Positions 16,482-25,339 are shown, counted from the first letter of the stretch. The stretch is DNA of 64,000 nt from Jannaschia sp. Os4 (GCF_016820245.1 NZ_JAFCAR010000005.1:1-64000); one strand, 5' to 3'. Numbers and translations: made by a program. Notes: generated by a model from the sequence alone, not told the origin.

Positions 16482-16646
16482 AGTCGATTCCCCCTCGGAT
16501 GCGCGCTGCCCAAGAACGAGGCACCTGCGCCCACGTCAGCCTCGACGCTCCGCACGGGCCGCGCCATCTATCCCCCACGACCGGCACCTGCTGGCCCCCG
16601 CGGGAGAGGGGCCGCATCACCTGCCGGGCCAACTGGGGAGAGACAC

Positions 16647-17654
16647 ATGTTCGCACGCTTGACCGCCGCCCTCGCGCTCGCGGCCACGCCGGTCCTGGCC
16701 GACGGCCACGCCACCGCCGTGCCCTTCGCGCTGGACTGGAAGTTCGAGGGGCCGTCCGCCGCCTACTTCGCCGCCGTCGACAACGGCCACTTCGAGGCCG
16801 AGGGCCTGTCCGTGGAGATCGCGGCGGGGCAGGGGTCGCTCGACGCCATCCCGAAGGTCGCCACCGGCGCCTTCCCGATGGGCTTCGCCGACATCAACAG
16901 CCTGATGAAGTTCCTCGACCAGAACCCCGGCGCGCCGGTCACCGCCGTGATGATGGTCTACGACAAGCCGCCCTTCGCCGTGGTGGGCCGCAGGAGCCAA
17001 GGCGTGTGCGAGGTGACAGACCTCGAAGGCTCGACGCTGGGCGCGCCGCCGCCCGACGGCGCGTGGGCGCAGTTTCCCATATTCGCGCAGGCCAACGAAA
17101 TCGACATGGGCTCGATCACCGTCGAGCCGGTGGGCTTCCCCACGCGCGAGCCGATGCTGGCTGAGGGCGAGGTCGATTCGGTCACGGGCTTCAGCTTCAG
17201 CAGCTACCTCAACCTCGTGCGCCTCGGGGTGCCGGAGGACGACATCTGCACGATCCTGATGGCCGACCACGGCGTCGACCTCTACGGCAACGCGATCATC
17301 GCCAACACGGACTTCGCCGCCGAGAACCCCGAGAAGGTGACGGGCTTCCTACGCGCGGTCGCCAAGGGCTGGAAGGACGTGATCGCCGACCCCGCGATGG
17401 GCGCGCAGGCCGTGATCGACCGCAACCCGGCGGGCGACGTCGACCTCGAGCAGCGGCGCCTGCAACTCGCGATCGACGCCAACGTGGCCACGCCCTACGC
17501 GATGGAGAACGGCCTCGGCGGGATCGACGCGGACCGCCTCGCGCGGGCCATCGAGCAGACCCGGCTGGTCTACGAGTTCCAGAACGAGCCCGACGCGGGC
17601 GCGATCTTCGACGACGGCTACCTGCCCGACGCCTCCGAGCGGATGCTGAACTGA
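16647..17654 (+). CDS. ABC transporter periplasmic binding protein, NitT/TauT (SsuA/ThiY) type
   Basis: A 335-residue solute-binding protein with a signal peptide cleaved near residue 18 (TPVLA/DGH). The mature start LDWKFEGPSAAYFAAVDNG resembles the NMT1/SsuA-like superfamily that binds pyrimidine precursors, sulfonates or nitrate-type anions. It captures substrate in the periplasm and delivers it to the permease at 19832-20590. A strong hairpin terminator follows the stop, and a LOV kinase gene sits between it and the ATPase gene. No TPP riboswitch motif was found upstream, so a thiamine precursor role is not favoured. Confidence 0.88.
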   Translation: MFARLTAALALAATPVLADGHATAVPFALDWKFEGPSAAYFAAVDNGHFEAEGLSVEIAAGQGSLDAIPKVATGAFPMGFADINSLMKFLDQNPGAPVTAVMMVYDKPPFAVVGRRSQGVCEVTDLEGSTLGAPPPDGAWAQFPIFAQANEIDMGSITVEPVGFPTREPMLAEGEVDSVTGFSFSSYLNLVRLGVPEDDICTILMADHGVDLYGNAIIANTDFAAENPEKVTGFLRAVAKGWKDVIADPAMGAQAVIDRNPAGDVDLEQRRLQLAIDANVATPYAMENGLGGIDADRLARAIEQTRLVYEFQNEPDAGAIFDDGYLPDASERMLN

Positions 17655-17660
17655 CCGGGG

Positions 17661-17698
17661 CGCGGCCCGCCGTCCCCCGATAGGGACGACGGGTCGCG
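17661..17698 (+). terminator. Terminator hairpin after the binding-protein gene
   Basis: A long stem formed by 17661-17676 and 17683-17698 (16 positions with one mismatch and one G-U pair) around a six-base loop, followed by a short T-run. It starts seven bases after the stop. It probably stabilises or ends the binding-protein transcript, allowing higher expression than the ATPase and permease. Confidence 0.7.
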
Positions 17699-17804
17699 TT
17701 TGCGGACGCCGCCGCGACCGCATAGGTTGCGGCGGCGTCGCCCGCACCGGGTCCGCAGCGTCCGCGGCCCGCCGGCCCCGGCGGAGGAGACGGAGGACGG
17801 ACCC

Positions 17805-18908
17805 ATGACGCTGCCCGACGACGAGGACCGGCTCCGCCCGACCGCGCAGTCCGACCTCGAACTCGACCCGCGCGCGGACGACGCCTCCGAGAACGCCGAT
17901 CCCGGCGCGCTGCGCCTCGCCGCCGGCCGCCTCTACGAGCAGTCGCTCGAGCAGACGCGCATGGCCGTCGTCCTCAGCGACCCGCACCAGCCCGACAGCC
18001 CGATCATCTACTGCAACCGGGCCTTCACCGAGCTGACCGGCTACGACCGCGACGAGGTGCTGGGCCGCAACTGCCGCTTCCTGCAGGGCCCCGAGACCGA
18101 CCCCGCCGCCGTCGCGAAGGTCCGCGCGGCCATCGCCGCCGAGGAGGTGCGCGTGGTCGAGATGCTGAACTACCGCCGCGACGGCTCGACCTTCTGGAAC
18201 TCGCTCCACGTCGGGCCGGTCTACGACGAGGCGGGGCGGCTGACCCACTACTACGGCTCGCAGTGGGACGTGACCGAGGAGGTGTCCGAGCGCGCCCGGT
18301 CCATCCTGCAGGCGCAGGTCGCCGAGGAGCTGCAGCACCGCACCGGCAACCTCTTCGCGGTGATCGGCTCGATCCTGCGGGTGACCGCCCGCAACGAGGA
18401 CGACATCGGCACCTTCGTCGCCAAGGTCGAGGGGCGGCTGCACGCGATGGACCGCGCCCACCGCATCTCGATCGAGGAGGCACGCGAGGGCGCGGAGCGC
18501 GCCGACCTGCACGAGCTGGTGTCCACCATCCTCGAGCCCTACCGCACCGCGCGGGCGGACCGGGTCCGCCTGACCGGCGATCCCGTGGGCGTGCCGCGCG
18601 GCTCGGTCACGCCGCTGGGGCTGATGCTGCACGAACTGGCGACGAACGCGCAAAAATACGGTGCCTTCAGCACCGGCGAGGGCCGCGTGGCCATCGCGTG
18701 GGAGCGGGAGGGCGACGACCTCCTGCTGCGCTGGATCGAGACCGGCGGCCCCCGCGTCGCCCCGCCCGAGCGGGTCGGCACCGGCTCGCGCATCACCGAA
18801 GGCGTGCTCGGCGCCATCGGGGCGAGCCTCGCCTACGGCTGGCCGCCCGAGGGGCTGCAGGCCACGCTGCGGATGCCGATCTCCGAGGAGCGGGCCGCCG
18901 ACGCTTGA
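17805..18908 (+). CDS. LOV-domain HWE-type histidine kinase
   Basis: A 367-residue soluble blue-light receptor kinase. Residues about 45-160 are a LOV/PAS domain containing GRNCRFLQG, with the flavin-adduct cysteine at C90, and the downstream Asn/Gln flavin contacts (NYRRDGSTFWN, YYGSQWD). The transmitter is of the HWE/HisKA_2 type: H178 in LQHRTGNLFAVI, the N-box MLHELATNAQKYGAFS, and a late glycine-rich segment (GTGSRITEGVLGAIG). It lacks transmembrane helices and its own receiver. It sits between the binding-protein and ATPase genes of an ABC importer. Its response regulator is not adjacent; a receiver at 42289-42636 has the form usually paired with this kinase class. Confidence 0.92.
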   Translation: MTLPDDEDRLRPTAQSDLELDPRADDASENADPGALRLAAGRLYEQSLEQTRMAVVLSDPHQPDSPIIYCNRAFTELTGYDRDEVLGRNCRFLQGPETDPAAVAKVRAAIAAEEVRVVEMLNYRRDGSTFWNSLHVGPVYDEAGRLTHYYGSQWDVTEEVSERARSILQAQVAEELQHRTGNLFAVIGSILRVTARNEDDIGTFVAKVEGRLHAMDRAHRISIEEAREGAERADLHELVSTILEPYRTARADRVRLTGDPVGVPRGSVTPLGLMLHELATNAQKYGAFSTGEGRVAIAWEREGDDLLLRWIETGGPRVAPPERVGTGSRITEGVLGAIGASLAYGWPPEGLQATLRMPISEERAADA

Positions 18909-18941
18909 CGTCGCCCGCGGCCTCGCGTTCCCGTCCCGCCC

Positions 18942-19835
18942 ATGTCGCAGCCCATCGCCCTCCGGAACGTCACCCACGCCTACCGCACCGACGCGGGGCC
19001 GCTGCCGGTGCTCGACGACCTCTCGATCGAGATGCCCGAGGGCAGCTTCACCGCCGTGGTCGGCCCGTCGGGCTGCGGCAAGTCCACGCTCACCCGCCTT
19101 GTCGCGGGGCTGATGAAGCCCGACGAGGGCACCGTCCTCTTGGGCGGCGATCCGGTGAAGGGGCCGCGCAAGACGGTGGGGATGGCGTTCCAGAACCCAG
19201 TCCTGCTGGAATGGCGCACGATCCTCGACAACGTGATCCTGCCCCTCGAGATCGTGGGCGGCATGTCCCGGACCCAGCGCGAGGCGCGGGCGCGGGAGCT
19301 GCTCGCGCTGGTGGGGCTGGAGGGCTACGAGCACAACCGCCCCTCCGAGCTGTCGGGCGGGATGCGCCAGCGCGCGTCGCTCTGCCGCTCGATCGTGCAC
19401 CGCCCCGAGGTGCTGATCCTCGACGAGCCGTTCGGCGCGCTCGACGCCTTCACCCGCGAGGACCTGTGGCAGACCATGCGCGACCTCCGGCAGGTCGAGC
19501 GGTTCACCACCGTCCTCATCACCCACGACCTGCGCGAAAGCGTGTTCCTCGGCGACCGCGTGGTGGTGTTCTCCGCCCGCCCCGCCCGCGCCCAGCGGGT
19601 GGTCGAGGTGGACCTGCCCGAGGACCGCGACCTCGAGAGCCTCTACACGCCCCGCGCCACCGAACTGCTCGCCGTGCTGCGGCGCGAGATCCAGATCGCG
19701 CAGGGCCGCGAGGTGGAGGCCGCGGCGCCCGCGCGGGCGGGCGAGCCTTTCACCCCCGCGCCCGGTGCCGCCGAGCCGCCGGTCGAGGATCCCGCCGCCT
19801 CCGCGTCCGACCCCTCCGTGGAGGCCCCCCGATGA
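18942..19835 (+). CDS. ABC transporter ATP-binding protein (SsuB/TauB type)
   Basis: A 297-residue ATPase with Walker A GPSGCGKST near residue 45, signature LSGGMRQRASLCRS, Walker B VLILDEPFGALD and the switch His in ITHDLRES. It belongs to the nitrate/sulfonate/taurine family. Compared with usual members (about 250-265 residues) it has an extra Ala/Pro-rich C-terminal tail of roughly 40 residues, ending in a disordered stretch with no recognisable domain. Its stop overlaps the permease start (ATGA). It energises import of the substrate bound by the protein at 16647-17654. Confidence 0.92.
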   Translation: MSQPIALRNVTHAYRTDAGPLPVLDDLSIEMPEGSFTAVVGPSGCGKSTLTRLVAGLMKPDEGTVLLGGDPVKGPRKTVGMAFQNPVLLEWRTILDNVILPLEIVGGMSRTQREARARELLALVGLEGYEHNRPSELSGGMRQRASLCRSIVHRPEVLILDEPFGALDAFTREDLWQTMRDLRQVERFTTVLITHDLRESVFLGDRVVVFSARPARAQRVVEVDLPEDRDLESLYTPRATELLAVLRREIQIAQGREVEAAAPARAGEPFTPAPGAAEPPVEDPAASASDPSVEAPR

Positions 19836-20590
19836 TCCGCAAGGTCGCCGTCCCGGTCGCCGCGATGGCGATATTTCTCGCGCTGTGGGAACTGCTCGTC
19901 TGGGCCAACGGCTGGCCCAACTTCGTGATGGCCTCGCCCTCGGACCTCCCCCCCGCCTACGTTCGCTACTGGGAGCTGTTCCTCACGGGCGGCTGGCAGA
20001 CGCTATGGCGCACCATCGCGGGCTTGGCGCTGGCGGTCGTGGTGGGCGTCCTGCTCGGTATGGTCATGGGCTTCTCGCGATTGGCGCGGGAGGGGCTCTA
20101 CCCGCTGCTCGTGGGCTTCAACGCGGTGCCCAAGGCCACCGTCGTGCCGATCCTCGCGCTGCTCTTCGTGGGCGAGCACGACTTCAACACGGTCATGCTG
20201 GCCTTCATGATCTCCTTCTTCCCCATCGCCGTCTCGGTCTCGATCGGCCTGTCAACGCTGGAGCCGGAGTATCGCGACATCCTGCGCAGCCTCGGCGCCT
20301 CCAAGCTCACGATCTTCTGGAAGATCGCCCTGCCTAAGACCCTGCCAGAGTTCTTCGGCGCCCTGAAGGTCGCCGTGACGCTGGCCTTCATCGGCACCAA
20401 CCTGATGGAGATCGTGTCGCCCCACGGGCGGGGCCTCGGCGCGCTCTTCGACTCGGGGCGCACGAACGCGGACTACCCGCTGATGTTCGCCGTTCTGATC
20501 GCGCTGGCGGGGCTGGGGATCGTGCTGTTCTACGTGGTCGTCGCCTTGGAGCGGATCTTCGCGGGCTGGGCGGAGCGATCCGCGACCTGA
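19832..20590 (+). CDS. ABC transporter permease (SsuC/TauC type)
   Basis: A 252-residue inner-membrane permease with about six transmembrane helices. The cytoplasmic EAA loop is seen around residues 145-175 (YRDILRSLGASKLTIFWKIA, then LP), which docks on the ATPase. Translation is coupled to the ATPase gene by a four-base overlap. Together with the binding protein upstream it makes a complete importer of the NitT/TauT family. The permeant cannot be told from sequence; sulfonates, pyrimidine-type compounds and carboxylates are family possibilities. Confidence 0.9.
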   Translation: MIRKVAVPVAAMAIFLALWELLVWANGWPNFVMASPSDLPPAYVRYWELFLTGGWQTLWRTIAGLALAVVVGVLLGMVMGFSRLAREGLYPLLVGFNAVPKATVVPILALLFVGEHDFNTVMLAFMISFFPIAVSVSIGLSTLEPEYRDILRSLGASKLTIFWKIALPKTLPEFFGALKVAVTLAFIGTNLMEIVSPHGRGLGALFDSGRTNADYPLMFAVLIALAGLGIVLFYVVVALERIFAGWAERSAT

Positions 20591-20663
20591 CCGGGGCAGG
20601 TTGACGTTAGTTCCCCCGCCGCGCGCCTTCTCTCCGCCGCATCCGGGGGCTAGCTCCGCCCCC

Positions 20664-21377
20664 ATGACACTGCGCGCCGCCCTCGTCCTGGTCCTGTCGG
20701 TCCTCTTCGCCGCCTCCGCCTTCGTGTGGCGGTTCTCCGGCTACGAGGAGGGGCAACTGCCCGTGATCCTCGCCGATCCGCCGATGCAGCCCGCCGGCTG
20801 GGCCTTCGCGATCTGGGGGCCGATCTACGTCTGGCTCGTCGCCTCCGCCGCGTGGGGCGTCTGGCGGCGGCGCGACGACCCGGCGTGGGACGCCACCCGC
20901 GCGCCGCTGATCGTGAGCCTCGGGGCGGGCGTGCCGTGGCTCGCCGTGGCCTCGGCGCCGGGGCAATGGGCGCCCCTCGCCGCGACCGGCCTGATCCTCG
21001 TGATGCTCTGGGGCGCCGTCCGCGCCACCCTCGCCGCGCCCCGGACCGAGCGGCTGCAGCTGCGCGGGGCGCTCGGCCTCTACGCGGGCTGGCTCACGGC
21101 GGCGAGCGCGGTGAGCGTCGGCCTGCTGGGGGCCGGCTACGGCCTGCTGCTCCCGCCCGCGGGCTGGGCGCTCGTGGTCGCGGGCCTCGCCACCGCCGTG
21201 GCGGTGGGCGTCCTGCTCCGGCGCGGCGTGGGCACCTACGCCGCCGCCGTGGCGTGGGCGCTGGTCGCGGTGGGCGCGCGCAACGACTGGTCCGGCCCGG
21301 GCCTCGCGGCGCTGGCCTGCGCGCTGGTCGTGATGGCCGTCTGGGGTTGGGCGCGGACGCGGCCTCAGCCGTCGTAG
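20664..21377 (+). CDS. TspO/MBR-related membrane protein
   Basis: A 237-residue polytopic protein with seven or eight hydrophobic helices. PAGWAFAIWGPIYVWL near residues 38-53 resembles the conserved P-x-W-x-F-x-x-W-x-x-I/L-Y region of tryptophan-rich TspO proteins. Ordinary TspO is about 160 residues with five helices, so this is the longer related family. TspO proteins bind porphyrins and in Rhodobacter modulate pigment gene expression with oxygen; whether that holds here is unknown. Its 3' end overlaps the convergent DUF1330 gene by 13 bases. Confidence 0.72.
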   Translation: MTLRAALVLVLSVLFAASAFVWRFSGYEEGQLPVILADPPMQPAGWAFAIWGPIYVWLVASAAWGVWRRRDDPAWDATRAPLIVSLGAGVPWLAVASAPGQWAPLAATGLILVMLWGAVRATLAAPRTERLQLRGALGLYAGWLTAASAVSVGLLGAGYGLLLPPAGWALVVAGLATAVAVGVLLRRGVGTYAAAVAWALVAVGARNDWSGPGLAALACALVVMAVWGWARTRPQPS

Positions 21378-21658
21378 CCCTCGACGATCACGAGGTCCGA
21401 CTCGCTGATCCCGCGGCGCAGCTCGATCGCCGCCTGGTAGTCCTCCGACCGGTAGCAGGCGAGCGCGGACGCGTAGTCGGGGAACTCGATCACCACCGTG
21501 CGCGGCTTGGCGTCCCCCTCGGCCACCTCCCGCGTGCCGCCCCGCACGAGGAACCGTCCGCCATGCGCCGCGAGCGGCGCGGCGTTGGCACGGCGGTAGA
21601 GGTCGTAGGCCTCCGGGTCGTCCACCCGTCCGTGCGCGATCCAGTATCCCTTGGCCAT
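21365..21658 (-). CDS. DUF1330-family protein
   Basis: A 97-residue protein that opens KGYWIAHGRVDDPEAYDLYR and includes VVIEFPDYASALACYRSEDY, both hallmarks of DUF1330, a dimeric alpha/beta ferredoxin-like fold. Members are small, cytosolic and of unknown biochemical role. It overlaps the end of the TspO-like gene and is divergent from the OmpV-like gene. Confidence 0.88.
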   Translation of the reverse strand: MAKGYWIAHGRVDDPEAYDLYRRANAAPLAAHGGRFLVRGGTREVAEGDAKPRTVVIEFPDYASALACYRSEDYQAAIELRRGISESDLVIVEGYDG

Positions 21659-21763
21659 GCTCTCGCCTCCTTCCCGATCTCGTCAGGAGGATGCGGAACC
21701 GCTTGCGCGGAATGCAAGGGAGGTGCAGACCGATGGCACCCCTCCTCCCCGGATGCCCTGCCC

Positions 21764-22519
21764 ATGATCCGCCTGCTCGCCACCGCCGCCGCCCTCGCCA
21801 TCGCGGCCCCCGCCGCCGCGCAGGAGGGGCCCGCCCTGTCCTTCACCCTGAAGGGCGGCGTCACCGCCGCGCCGGAGTACTTCGGCGCCGACGACGTCGA
21901 GGCGGGGCCGCTGCTTGGGTTCTCGCTGCAGGCCGCCCGCCTCGGGCCGCTCGAGTTCGGGAACCCCGACCCGCTCTACCGCCCGCAGGGCTTCGGCGTG
22001 ATCGGCTCGGTCCGCTACATCGGCGAGCGCACGGCCGGCGACGCCGACGAGCTCGCGGGGACGGACGACGTGGACGCCACGCTGGAGCTGGGCGCCGGCC
22101 TGCGCTACGCGACCGACGACTGGCAGGCCTACGGCGCGCTGCGCTACGGGATCGGCGGCCACGAGACGTGGGTCGGCGAGCTGGGCGCGGACGTGTTCGC
22201 GCGGCCCACGGACCGCCTGACGCTGCGCGCCGGGCCCCGCGCGCTCTTCGGCACGGACGACTACGCGGCGACCTACTTCGGCGTGACCGCGGCGGAGTCG
22301 GCGGCCTCGGGCCTCGCCGCGTTCGACCCGGACGGCGGCCTCATCTCGACCGGGGCGGAGTTCGGGGCGGGCTACCGGCTCGGCGGCGGGTGGGGGATCG
22401 ACGCGGCCATCCGGTACGAGCGGCTGCGCGGCGACGCCAAGGACAGCCCGATCACCTTGGACGACGAGCAGGTCTCGGCCTCCATCGGCGTGACCCGGCG
22501 CTTCACCTTCGGCTTCTGA
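21764..22519 (+). CDS. MipA/OmpV-family outer-membrane protein
   Basis: A 251-residue protein with a signal peptide (cleavage after APAAA near residue 19) and alternating beta strands ending in RRFTFGF, the terminal Phe typical of outer-membrane barrels. The opening FTLKGGVTAAPEYFGADDV and the strand spacing fit MipA/OmpV, a barrel family implicated in scaffold interaction with murein synthesis or in small-molecule passage. It stands as a single gene, ending four bases before the convergent phzF-like gene. Confidence 0.85.
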   Translation: MIRLLATAAALAIAAPAAAQEGPALSFTLKGGVTAAPEYFGADDVEAGPLLGFSLQAARLGPLEFGNPDPLYRPQGFGVIGSVRYIGERTAGDADELAGTDDVDATLELGAGLRYATDDWQAYGALRYGIGGHETWVGELGADVFARPTDRLTLRAGPRALFGTDDYAATYFGVTAAESAASGLAAFDPDGGLISTGAEFGAGYRLGGGWGIDAAIRYERLRGDAKDSPITLDDEQVSASIGVTRRFTFGF

Positions 22520-22522
22520 CCG

Positions 22523-23377
22523 TCAGGCGGGCGGCACCCGCGTCCGCCCGGCCATCACCGGCACCGCGCGTCCCGTGATCCGCACGCGGACCAGCGCGCC
22601 GTCCCGCACCTCCGCCGCGAGCCCGATCTCCGAGCGGCGGCCCATGTCCTCGCCCTGCACGAGCGTCCGCTCCGTCACCCCCTCGGCCAGCCTCCCCGCC
22701 GCCAGCAGCGGGCCTGCGAGGATCGCCGAGGCCGACCCCGTGGCTGGATCCTCGGGGATGCCGTCCTGCGGCGCGAACATCCGCGCGTTGCCGTCCGGGT
22801 CGTGCAGGTAGGCCCCCGTCGCGCCGAGGCGGCGGAGCACCGACGTCAACGCGAACTCGCGGGCCGCCGCGCGCGCCAGCGCCTCTCGCGACGCCACCGG
22901 CACGAAGAGGAAGCACGGCCCGCCCGACCACGCCTCGCACGGCCCGGCCACGTCGCCCGGCTCGAGCGAGACGGCCTCGGCGACTTCGGCCGCGTCCGCG
23001 GCTCCCGCGCGGGCGGGCAGGACGGGGGCGTCGAACGTCGCCGCCGCCCCGTCGATCTCGACCGGCACCAGACCCGCCTCCTCCTCGAGGACGACACGGT
23101 CCAAGCCGTCGCGCCCGGCGAGGAGCAGGGCCGCCCCCACCGTGGGATGCCCCGCGAAGGGGATCTCCGCCGTAGGGAAGAAGATGCGCGCCCGCGCCGT
23201 GTGCGCCGGGTCGCGCGGGGCCATCAGGAAGATCGTCTCGCTCAGGTTGAATTGCCGCGCGAGGGTCTGCATCTGCGCCGTCGAGAGGTCGTCCGCCCCC
23301 GTCACGACGGCGAGCGGGTTCCCCGCGAAGGGCCGGTCGGTGAACACGTCCCAGATCTCGAACTCGAGCTGCGTCAT
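22523..23377 (-). CDS. PhzF-family isomerase-like protein
   Basis: A 284-residue PhzF-family protein with the diaminopimelate-epimerase-like double fold. Visible motifs are VFTDRPFAGNPLAVV at the N-terminus, FNLSETIF with the catalytic Glu near residue 46, EIPFAGHPTVG, and DPATGSA in the second half. In phenazine producers PhzF isomerises a dihydro-hydroxyanthranilate, but most family members, including those with no other phz gene nearby, have unknown substrates. No phenazine genes are in the window. The ATG has only a weak ribosome site. Confidence 0.85.
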   Translation of the reverse strand: MTQLEFEIWDVFTDRPFAGNPLAVVTGADDLSTAQMQTLARQFNLSETIFLMAPRDPAHTARARIFFPTAEIPFAGHPTVGAALLLAGRDGLDRVVLEEEAGLVPVEIDGAAATFDAPVLPARAGAADAAEVAEAVSLEPGDVAGPCEAWSGGPCFLFVPVASREALARAAAREFALTSVLRRLGATGAYLHDPDGNARMFAPQDGIPEDPATGSASAILAGPLLAAGRLAEGVTERTLVQGEDMGRRSEIGLAAEVRDGALVRVRITGRAVPVMAGRTRVPPA

Positions 23378-23470
23378 CGAATCGCCTTCGGCATGGAGGT
23401 GGACCGGGATTGCATCCGAATGGCCCTCCGGCGCGTTGGCAAGGCGGACCCTTCGACCGGACCTGCCCAC

Positions 23471-23575
23471 ATGACCGCCCGACTCGCCATCATCGCGCTC
23501 GCCGCGCTCTTCTCGTGGCCCATCACCTTCGGCGGCGAGGACGCGCCCGCCGCGCCCGCCCAAGCGAGCCCCTAG
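23471..23575 (+). CDS. Possible small hydrophobic peptide, 34 aa
   Basis: A 34-residue reading frame with one hydrophobic N-terminal segment (MTARLAIIALAALFSWPITF) and an Ala/Pro-rich tail. It lies in the space between phzF and the convergent fdsB-like gene. No clear ribosome-binding site precedes it, so translation is uncertain. Confidence 0.3.
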   Translation: MTARLAIIALAALFSWPITFGGEDAPAAPAQASP

Positions 23576-23599
23576 CCCGAGGGCCGCGTCGCGGCGGCC

Positions 23600-25339
23600 T
23601 CAGGTGGTGGTCCCGTACCCGTCGCTCGGCGGCGCGCCGTCCGTCGCCCCCACCTCATCCGGGAAATGCTTCAGCGTCAGACGGATCGGGTTCGGCGCCG
23701 CTTGGCCCAGCCCGCAGATCGAGGCGTCGGCCATCGCTTGGCACAGCTCCTCCAGCAGCCCGCCGTCCCACCTCTCCGCCTGCATCAGCTTCACCGCCTT
23801 CTCGCAGCCCACGCGGCAGGGCGTGCACTGCCCGCAGGACTCGCTCTCGAAGAAGCGCAGCATGTTCAGCGCCGCGTCACGCGCGCTGTCTTGATCCGAC
23901 AGCACCACCACCGCGGCCGATCCGATGAACGTGCCGTGCGGCTGCAGCGTGTCGAAGTCGAGCGGCACGTCGTCCAGCGAGGCGGGCAGCAGCCCCGAGG
24001 ACGGCCCCCCCGGTTGGTAGGCCTTGAACACGTGCCCCTCCGCCATGCCTCCGGCGGCCGCGATGACGTCGGTGATCGTGGACCCGGCGGGCAGGACGTG
24101 GACCCCCGGTTGCGCCACGCGCCCCGAGACGGAGTAGGAGCGCAGGCCCGTCCGCCCGTTCCGCTCGTGGGCCGACAGCACCTCCGGCCCCTCCCGCACG
24201 ATCCGCGCGATCCAGTGCAGCGTCTCGACGTTGTGGACGAGCGTCGGACGCCCGAAGAGCCCCACCTGCGCCACGTAGGGCGGGCGGTGCCGGGGCAGGC
24301 CGCGCTTGCCCTCGATCGACTCGATCATCGCGGACTCCTCGCCGCAGATGTAGGCCCCCGCGCCCCGCCGCAGCTCGACGTAGCCCGCCTCGATCAGCCC
24401 CGCCGCTTCCAGCGCCGCGATCTCCCGCCGCAGGATCTCCAGCACCGCCGGATACTCATCGCGCATATAGAGATAGACCCGCTCCGCCTCGACGGCCCAC
24501 GCCGCGATCAGCATCCCCTCGAGGAACAGGTGCGGGGTGCGCTCGAGGTAGAAGCGGTCCTTGAACGTCCCCGGCTCGCCCTCGTCGCCGTTCACGGCCA
24601 TCAGGCGTGGCCCCGGATTGCCCCGCACGAAGCCCCATTTCCTACCCGACGGGAAGCCCGCGCCGCCCAAGCCCCGCAGCCCCGAGGCCGCGACCGTCTC
24701 CTGCACCGCCGCCCAGTCCCCGCCGTCCCGCAGCTCGGCCAGCTTCTCGTAGCCCCCGCCCGCGCGGTAGGCGTCCAAGCCCTCGTAGTCCGGCACGATC
24801 GCATGGGTCGCGCCCGCCTCAACCGCCCGCATCACCAGATCGGGCGTCGCGTGGTCCACGTGCCCGTGCCCCACCTCGGCCACCGGCGCCGTGTCGCAGC
24901 GGCCCATGCAGGGCGCACGCAGCACGCGCACAGCGGCCGGATCGACGCCCTCCTCCAGCGCGGCCATCAGCGCCTCCGACCCCGCCAGCTCGCAAGACAG
25001 CGAGTCGCAGACCCGGATCGTCAGGGCAGGGGGGACGGGGTCGTCCTTCCGCAGCGGGTCGAAATGGTCGTAGAAGGTCGCCACCTCCCAGACCTCTGCC
25101 ATCGACAGGCGCATCTCCTCGGCCAGCGCCCGCAGGTGGCGCGCCGACAGGTGCCCGTGCGCGTCCTGGATCAGGTGCAGGTGCTCGATCAGCAGGTCGC
25201 GCCGCCGGGGCCGGTCGCCCAGCAGGGCCCGCACCTCGGCCAGCGCGCCGTCCTCGTATTGCCGCCCCTTGGGCGTGCGCCGCCCGCGCCCGCGGCCGGA
25301 CTTCCAGACGCCCTTCGGCGGTGTGCGATCGTCGAGCAT
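23600..25339 (-). CDS. Fused NuoE-NuoF (FdsB-like) NADH-dependent flavoprotein
   Basis: A 579-residue protein. Residues about 30-165 are a thioredoxin-like [2Fe-2S] domain (CDSLSC then APCMGRC, giving four cysteines), and about 190-560 are a NuoF-type module. The latter has the FMN/NADH loops GLRGLGGAGFPSGRKWG and GAGAYICGEESAMIESIEGK, a SLBB-like segment, and the [4Fe-4S] motif ESCGQCTPC with a later Cys (SICGLG). This is the diaphorase half of NAD-linked formate dehydrogenases, hydrogenases and complex I. No catalytic molybdenum or hydrogenase subunit is adjacent, so its electron partner is unknown. The domain fusion is itself a known form among FdsB-like proteins. Confidence 0.88.
   Translation of the reverse strand: MLDDRTPPKGVWKSGRGRGRRTPKGRQYEDGALAEVRALLGDRPRRRDLLIEHLHLIQDAHGHLSARHLRALAEEMRLSMAEVWEVATFYDHFDPLRKDDPVPPALTIRVCDSLSCELAGSEALMAALEEGVDPAAVRVLRAPCMGRCDTAPVAEVGHGHVDHATPDLVMRAVEAGATHAIVPDYEGLDAYRAGGGYEKLAELRDGGDWAAVQETVAASGLRGLGGAGFPSGRKWGFVRGNPGPRLMAVNGDEGEPGTFKDRFYLERTPHLFLEGMLIAAWAVEAERVYLYMRDEYPAVLEILRREIAALEAAGLIEAGYVELRRGAGAYICGEESAMIESIEGKRGLPRHRPPYVAQVGLFGRPTLVHNVETLHWIARIVREGPEVLSAHERNGRTGLRSYSVSGRVAQPGVHVLPAGSTITDVIAAAGGMAEGHVFKAYQPGGPSSGLLPASLDDVPLDFDTLQPHGTFIGSAAVVVLSDQDSARDAALNMLRFFESESCGQCTPCRVGCEKAVKLMQAERWDGGLLEELCQAMADASICGLGQAAPNPIRLTLKHFPDEVGATDGAPPSDGYGTTT

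Noticed and set aside
16433-16646. TPP riboswitch before the ThiY-like binding-protein gene
   Set aside because: The conserved CTGAGA and ACC-TGATCTGG elements are absent; only an unrelated hairpin is seen.
22523-23377. Phenazine biosynthesis
   Set aside because: Only a PhzF-family protein is present; no other phz gene lies in the window, and most PhzF-like proteins are unrelated to phenazines.
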